Shown here: positions 60,150 through 64,000 of the stretch, one piece after another | Layout of the letters: every line of letters starts with the position of its first letter | Numbering within the stretch: position 1 is the stretch's first letter | Source of the DNA: Stutzerimonas xanthomarina DSM 18231 | GTDB lineage: Bacteria; Pseudomonadota; Gammaproteobacteria; Pseudomonadales; Pseudomonadaceae | Assembly (NCBI RefSeq): GCF_900129835.1 | Contig: NZ_FQXA01000008.1 | Coordinates: 62,001-126,000 of the forward strand | Length of the DNA stretch: 64,000 bases | Reading direction: 5' to 3' | Notes under the pieces: model-generated | Told to the model about the DNA's origin: nothing | Database searches by the model: none | The model's input: the letters and a program-made list of their open reading frames with translations, nothing else | Made by a program: the position numbers and the translations under genes

Positions 60150-62990
60150 ATGATCGATTCCGCACAAGCCAATCCGTCGGCGTCAATGGCCATGGAGGAC
60201 CACGCCGCTTTCAACCATGCCGAGACCGATCAGCTGACCGAGCGTACGCGGCTGCTCTATCAGGGCTCACGGCTTGCGCTGCTGCTGATGATGATCACCA
60301 GCCTGGTGTTTCCCGCCGTGCTCTGGACGGAAGGGCCGAAGCTGCAGTTGGCGGTCTGGTCAGGTGCGACCTTTGCGCTCGTTCTCCTGAGGCTGCAGCA
60401 GACACGCAGCTTTGCCAAAGCCAGCGCGTTGGAACAGCAACATTCCCGCTGGTATCGCTCCTTTCTGCTGGCAAGTGTTGCCAGCGGCGTGACGCTCGGC
60501 TACGCCGCTATCGAGCTGGCGCTGTACGGCGAATTTCTGCAGCAAACGGTACTGCTTGGCTCGCTTGCCTCGGTGTTCTTCGCTGGTTGTGTGGCCTGCG
60601 GCGTATCGCTCCGCGCGTTTGGCGCTTTGGCCATTCCCGGGCTGCTTCCTCCGGCGGCAGTGCTGCTGGGCAGCGGCGAGCCTCAGCTGCAGGGGTGGGG
60701 CGTGTTGGCGGCGATCGTGTTGCTGACGCTGAGCATGATCGCCTGGCAGATGAATAAGCTGGTGACCGCCAGTCTGGCCCAGCGCCTGCACAATCAGCTG
60801 CTGATTCGATGGCTGGAAAGCATGCGTGGTGAGGCCCTCGAACTGAATGGCGAGCTGGGCCGGGAAATCGAACAGCGCCGCCACGCCGAGGGCCGGCTGC
60901 GAGAGGCTTTCGGTGGGCTCGAACGGCGCGTGATCGAGCGCACTGCGGCGCTGCGTGAGAGCGAGGCTCGTTTGAGTCTGGCTCTGGAAGCCAGTGAGCT
61001 GGGCATGTGGGACTGGGACATGGCCAATGATGAGGTCCATCACTCGCGGATGGATGTCATTTTCGGGGTTGGCCAGAGCGATCGGCTGCGGCTGGCCGAC
61101 CAGCGGCGTCCTGAAGTGCATCCCGAGGATGGCCGACGTGTCCGGCAGGTGATGATCGATCATCTGAAGGGCAGGACCGATAGCTATGCCGTGCAATACC
61201 GAGCGATGCTGAGCGACGGTAGCTCCGTATGGATCGAAGACCGTGGGCGTGTCACCGAGCGTGATGCCAACGGTCGGGCCCTGCGCATGATTGGCACCCG
61301 GCGAGACATCAGTGAGAGCCATCGTCAGGCCGAGCAATTGCGGTTGGCCGCGACAGTGTTCGAGGCGGCAGGCGAAGGCATGGCGATCATGGACCCCGAG
61401 TTCAATCTGCTGGCGGTCAATCAGGCCTGTTGCACGCTGTCCGGCTTCAGCCGAGAAGAACTGATCGGCAGCAGCGTCGCGCTGCTGGCCAGCTCCGAAG
61501 ACAGCCGCCAGCAATATGCGGCGATTCGCGCAAGCCTGGCGCAGCACGGCAGCTGGCAAGGCGAGCTGATCGAGACCCGCAAGAACGGCGAGGTCTACCC
61601 GCAATGGGCGCAGATGCGCGTGGTTCACGACCGGCACGGCAACGTTACCAATGTGGTCGCGTTCGTTTCCGACCTCAGCGTCAGGCGCCAGGTCGAGGAA
61701 CGGCTGCGCTACCTGACCCACTTCGACGAGCTCACCGGGCTGGCCAATCGCAGCTTGCTCAAGGAACGGCTGCACAGCGCCTGCGAGCGTAGCCGCTGCA
61801 GCAATCGCGGGCTCGCGGTCTTCTATATCGATTTGGACCGCTTCAAGACGCTTAACGAAAGCCTTGGGCACGAGGCGGCTGATCGGTTGCTGCGTGAGGT
61901 CTCGCGCCGTCTGTCTCACACATTCTCAGACGCCGATACCATTGCCCGTTTGTCCGGTGATGAGTTCGTGGTGGTGGTCGAAGGGCACGGCAGCCTCGCC
62001 AGCCTGGCGCACAGCGGTAGCCGTTTGCTGTCGCGCATCAGCAAACCCATTCAGATCGACGACCAGGAGCTGGTCATCAGCGCGTCCATCGGTGTCAGCC
62101 TGATGCCGGACAATTCGCGTGAGGCGACCTCGCTGCTGCTGCAGGCCAACATGGCCATGCAGCATGCCAAGCATCTGGGCGGCAACACCCTGCAGTTTTT
62201 CACCGAGCGCTTGCAGGTGTCGAGCCTGGAAAATCTCAAGCTGGAAAACCAGCTGCGTCGCGCCATCGAGGAAGGGCAGCTGGAAGTGTTCTACCAACCG
62301 CGATTGAGCGTGGCGGAAGATGGCCTGGATGCGGCCGAAGCGCTGGTGCGCTGGCGGCATCCACAGAAAGGCCTCATTGCGCCGGGCTTTTTCATTCCGC
62401 TGGCGGAGGAAACCGGGCTGATCATTGCCCTCGGCGAGTTCGTCCTGCGCGAGGCCTGTCGGCAGGCGCGCCAGTGGCAACTCGACGGGCTGGCCGCAAT
62501 TCGGGTCTCGGTGAACCTGTCGGTCAAGCAGTTGCGTCAGGGCAACTTCGTCAGCCTGGTGCGCCAGGTGCTGGAGGAGACCGGGCTGCCAGCCGACCGG
62601 CTCGAACTGGAGCTGACCGAAAGCCAGCTGCTCGATGACATCGACAATGCCATCAGCATCAGCCGCCAACTGCGCGCGCTCGGCGTGAAGCTGGCCATCG
62701 ACGACTTCGGTACCGGCTATTCCTCACTCAGCTACCTCAAACGCTTCCCGGTGGACTATGTGAAGATTGACCGTTCGTTCATCTCCGAGCTGGATCAGGT
62801 CGGCGAAGATTCGGCCATCGTCCGGGCCATCATCGCCATGGTCCATAGCCTGGAGCTGAAGGTTGTCGCCGAGGGCGTCGAAACCCAGGCCCAGGCGGAC
62901 TTCCTCAAGGCGCACGACTGCGACGAGATGCAGGGCTACCTGATCAGCCGGCCGGTGCCGCCTGAGGAATTCGCCAAACTCTTGGTTTGA
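60150..62990 (+). CDS. Membrane PAS-GGDEF-EAL cyclic di-GMP signalling protein
   Basis: About 946 residues. Five or six N-terminal helices (about 40-210) form a membrane sensor, followed by a coiled coil, two PAS domains (about 290-400 and 405-530), a GGDEF domain (about 540-690) and an EAL domain (about 710-940). The GGDEF motif is altered to L-S-G-D-E-F, while [12 protein letters not shown] is normal. The EAL domain has E-A-L-V-R-W, the N-L-S region and [10 protein letters not shown], with the metal residues and E-G-V-E-T intact. So it probably acts mainly as a phosphodiesterase; cyclase activity is uncertain. No strong ribosome site is seen before ATG 60150. Confidence 0.9.
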   Translation: MIDSAQANPSASMAMEDHAAFNHAETDQLTERTRLLYQGSRLALLLMMITSLVFPAVLWTEGPKLQLAVWSGATFALVLLRLQQTRSFAKASALEQQHSRWYRSFLLASVASGVTLGYAAIELALYGEFLQQTVLLGSLASVFFAGCVACGVSLRAFGALAIPGLLPPAAVLLGSGEPQLQGWGVLAAIVLLTLSMIAWQMNKLVTASLAQRLHNQLLIRWLESMRGEALELNGELGREIEQRRHAEGRLREAFGGLERRVIERTAALRESEARLSLALEASELGMWDWDMANDEVHHSRMDVIFGVGQSDRLRLADQRRPEVHPEDGRRVRQVMIDHLKGRTDSYAVQYRAMLSDGSSVWIEDRGRVTERDANGRALRMIGTRRDISESHRQAEQLRLAATVFEAAGEGMAIMDPEFNLLAVNQACCTLSGFSREELIGSSVALLASSEDSRQQYAAIRASLAQHGSWQGELIETRKNGEVYPQWAQMRVVHDRHGNVTNVVAFVSDLSVRRQVEERLRYLTHFDELTGLANRSLLKERLHSACERSRCSNRGLAVFYIDLDRFKTLNESLGHEAADRLLREVSRRLSHTFSDADTIARLSGDEFVVVVEGHGSLASLAHSGSRLLSRISKPIQIDDQELVISASIGVSLMPDNSREATSLLLQANMAMQHAKHLGGNTLQFFTERLQVSSLENLKLENQLRRAIEEGQLEVFYQPRLSVAEDGLDAAEALVRWRHPQKGLIAPGFFIPLAEETGLIIALGEFVLREACRQARQWQLDGLAAIRVSVNLSVKQLRQGNFVSLVRQVLEETGLPADRLELELTESQLLDDIDNAISISRQLRALGVKLAIDDFGTGYSSLSYLKRFPVDYVKIDRSFISELDQVGEDSAIVRAIIAMVHSLELKVVAEGVETQAQADFLKAHDCDEMQGYLISRPVPPEEFAKLLV

Positions 62991-63016
62991 TGGTGTGGGG
63001 GCTGGGCTTTGCGGCT

Positions 63017-63089
63017 CGTAGGGTGGGCTTCAGCTCACCGCTTGTCTCTGCGGTACTTCGACTGCTGGTGGGCTGAAGCCCACCCTACG
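63017..63089. repeat. Inverted REP pair (third family)
   Basis: CGTAGGGTGGGCTTCAGC and GCTGAAGCCCACCCTACG face each other with about 27 bp between them, one mismatch in the outer arms. This belongs to a widespread repeat family with GTAGGGTGGGCTTCAG. It lies between the c-di-GMP gene and trhP, where their transcripts converge, and may end transcription. Confidence 0.8.
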
Positions 63090-63152
63090 GCTGTCGCGGC
63101 GAAACCCGCCACGCGGCGGAGCGGGACTTCAGCCGGCGCGTCGTGCTGGCGG

Positions 63153-64000
63153 CTAGCCGCGGGTGGTGCCGCCGTCCAGCTCGCGCATCAGCAGCGCATG
63201 CTGCAAATCGACGCTTTCCGGCACTGGCACATAGAGCACGTGGCCGTCGCCAGGCGCCACTTCGGCACGTTCGCCGCGCTTGTTCTCCAGCGCGTCCAGG
63301 CGGAAGTTCAGGTTGCCTTGCGGCGTCATCAACTCCAGGCGGTCGCCGACAGCGAAGCGATTTTTGACGATCACTTCGGCCAGGCCGTTGCGCCGCTCAC
63401 CGGTCAGTTCACCGACGAACTGCTGGCGGTCCGACAGTGAGAAGCCACGCTCGTAATTCTGGTACTCGTCGTGCACATGGCGACGCAGGAAGCCTTCGGT
63501 ATAGCCGCGGTGGGCGAGGGATTCCAAGGTGTCCATCAGTGACTTGTCGAAGGGTCTGCCGGCGACTGCGTCGTCGATGGCCTTGCGGTAGACCTGGGCG
63601 GTGCGCGCCACGTAGTAGTGCGACTTGGTCCGGCCTTCGATCTTCAGCGAATGCACGCCCATCTGCACCAGCCGCTCGACATGCTGGACGGCGCGCAAGT
63701 CCTTGGAATTCATGATGTAGGTGCCGTGCTCGTCCTCGAAGGCTTCCATCATTTCGCCGGGACGGCTGCTGTCTTCGAGGAGGAATACCTGATCGGTCGG
63801 CGCGCCGGCACCCAGGGTGGGCTCGATTTGCTGTACCGGGATCGGCTGGTACTGCTGCACGATGTTGCCCAGTTCGTCTTCCTTGCCTTCGTGAGCCTTG
63901 TATTCCCAGCGGCAGGCATTGGTGCAGGAACCCTGGTTGGGGTCGCGCTTGTTGATGTAGCCCGAGAGCAGGCAGCGCCCGGAATAGGCCATGCACAGCG
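63153..64000 (-). CDS. trhP: tRNA 5-hydroxyuridine synthase / U32 peptidase family (partial)
   Basis: C-terminal 282 residues of a U32-family protein; the start is beyond the window. Conserved cysteines appear in S-G-R-C-L-L-S and C-T-N-A-C-R-W-E-Y, which are cluster ligands of the group. The sequence then reads N-S-K-D-L-R-A-V-Q-H-V-E-R-L-V-Q-M-G-V-H-S-L-K-I-E-G-R-T-K, the strong U32 signature, and closes with V-Y-V-P-V-P. TrhP (YegQ) adds the 5-hydroxyl at uridine 34 of tRNAs. The other option is a TrhO-like paralogue or a different U32 member, but the match to YegQ is close. Confidence 0.9.
   Translation of the reverse strand, partial: LCMAYSGRCLLSGYINKRDPNQGSCTNACRWEYKAHEGKEDELGNIVQQYQPIPVQQIEPTLGAGAPTDQVFLLEDSSRPGEMMEAFEDEHGTYIMNSKDLRAVQHVERLVQMGVHSLKIEGRTKSHYYVARTAQVYRKAIDDAVAGRPFDKSLMDTLESLAHRGYTEGFLRRHVHDEYQNYERGFSLSDRQQFVGELTGERRNGLAEVIVKNRFAVGDRLELMTPQGNLNFRLDALENKRGERAEVAPGDGHVLYVPVPESVDLQHALLMRELDGGTTRG

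Overview
The window reads as chromosome of a Stutzerimonas (Pseudomonas stutzeri group) or a close gammaproteobacterial relative. The DNA is GC-rich. It carries pseudomonad gene pairs (oxyR-recG, selAB-selC, split pntAa/pntAb/pntB, DUF2388 and DUF1127 genes), many REP-type repeats, and the remains of a second (lateral-type) flagellar cluster, a trait known in some P. stutzeri strains.

Layout. 1-1.6 kb: three tandem DUF2388 exported-protein genes with a coupled exported-protein gene, then a DUF1127 gene. 1.8-4.7 kb: proton-translocating transhydrogenase (pntAa-pntAb-pntB). 5.3-13.2 kb: type II secretion operon gspE-F-G-H-I-J-K-L-M, interrupted between E and F by REP-like repeats. 13.3-18.8 kb: YbaK/HDOD protein, oxyR-recG operon and an NAD-dependent epimerase. 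19.3-28.5 kb: zinc alcohol dehydrogenase plus membrane partner, a large REP array, AEC transporter, haem-oxygenase-like enzyme with a methyltransferase, PilZ protein, MFS-transporter remnant, dienelactone hydrolase and a second repeat array.

28.5-35.5 kb is a rearranged lateral-flagella remnant: flhA and a 5'-truncated flhB on the minus strand meet a 5'-truncated flgJ (SLT lytic transglycosylase), flgK, flgL and an unidentified gene on the plus strand. 35.6-39.5 kb: lactonase-family beta-propeller, then a YCII-SnoaL-YCII-ECF sigma operon of the ECF42 type with a matching candidate promoter. 39.5-46.6 kb: DctB/DctD two-component system, SulP transporter with universal stress protein, and cyclopropane fatty acid synthase.

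46.7-51.3 kb is the most foreign-looking part: small low-GC genes (DUF6434, LprI/DUF1311 with an attC-like tail, YHYH peptide), tRNA-Sec (selC), and a decayed 2.9-kb integrative element bounded by a 39-bp direct repeat of the 5' half of selC. The element separates selC from selB. It carries a broken tyrosine integrase and three plus-strand genes, among them a two-TM, coiled-coil, GAF-like protein paired with a 69-residue protein and closed by a strong terminator. 51.4-54.7 kb: selB and selA. 54.9-64 kb: Tim44-domain protein, a lipoprotein, an orphan TRAP solute-binding protein, uvrD, a PAS-GGDEF-EAL protein with an altered GGDEF motif, a third repeat family and the start of trhP/yegQ.

All calls come from reading the sequence and from memory of protein families; no database search was run.
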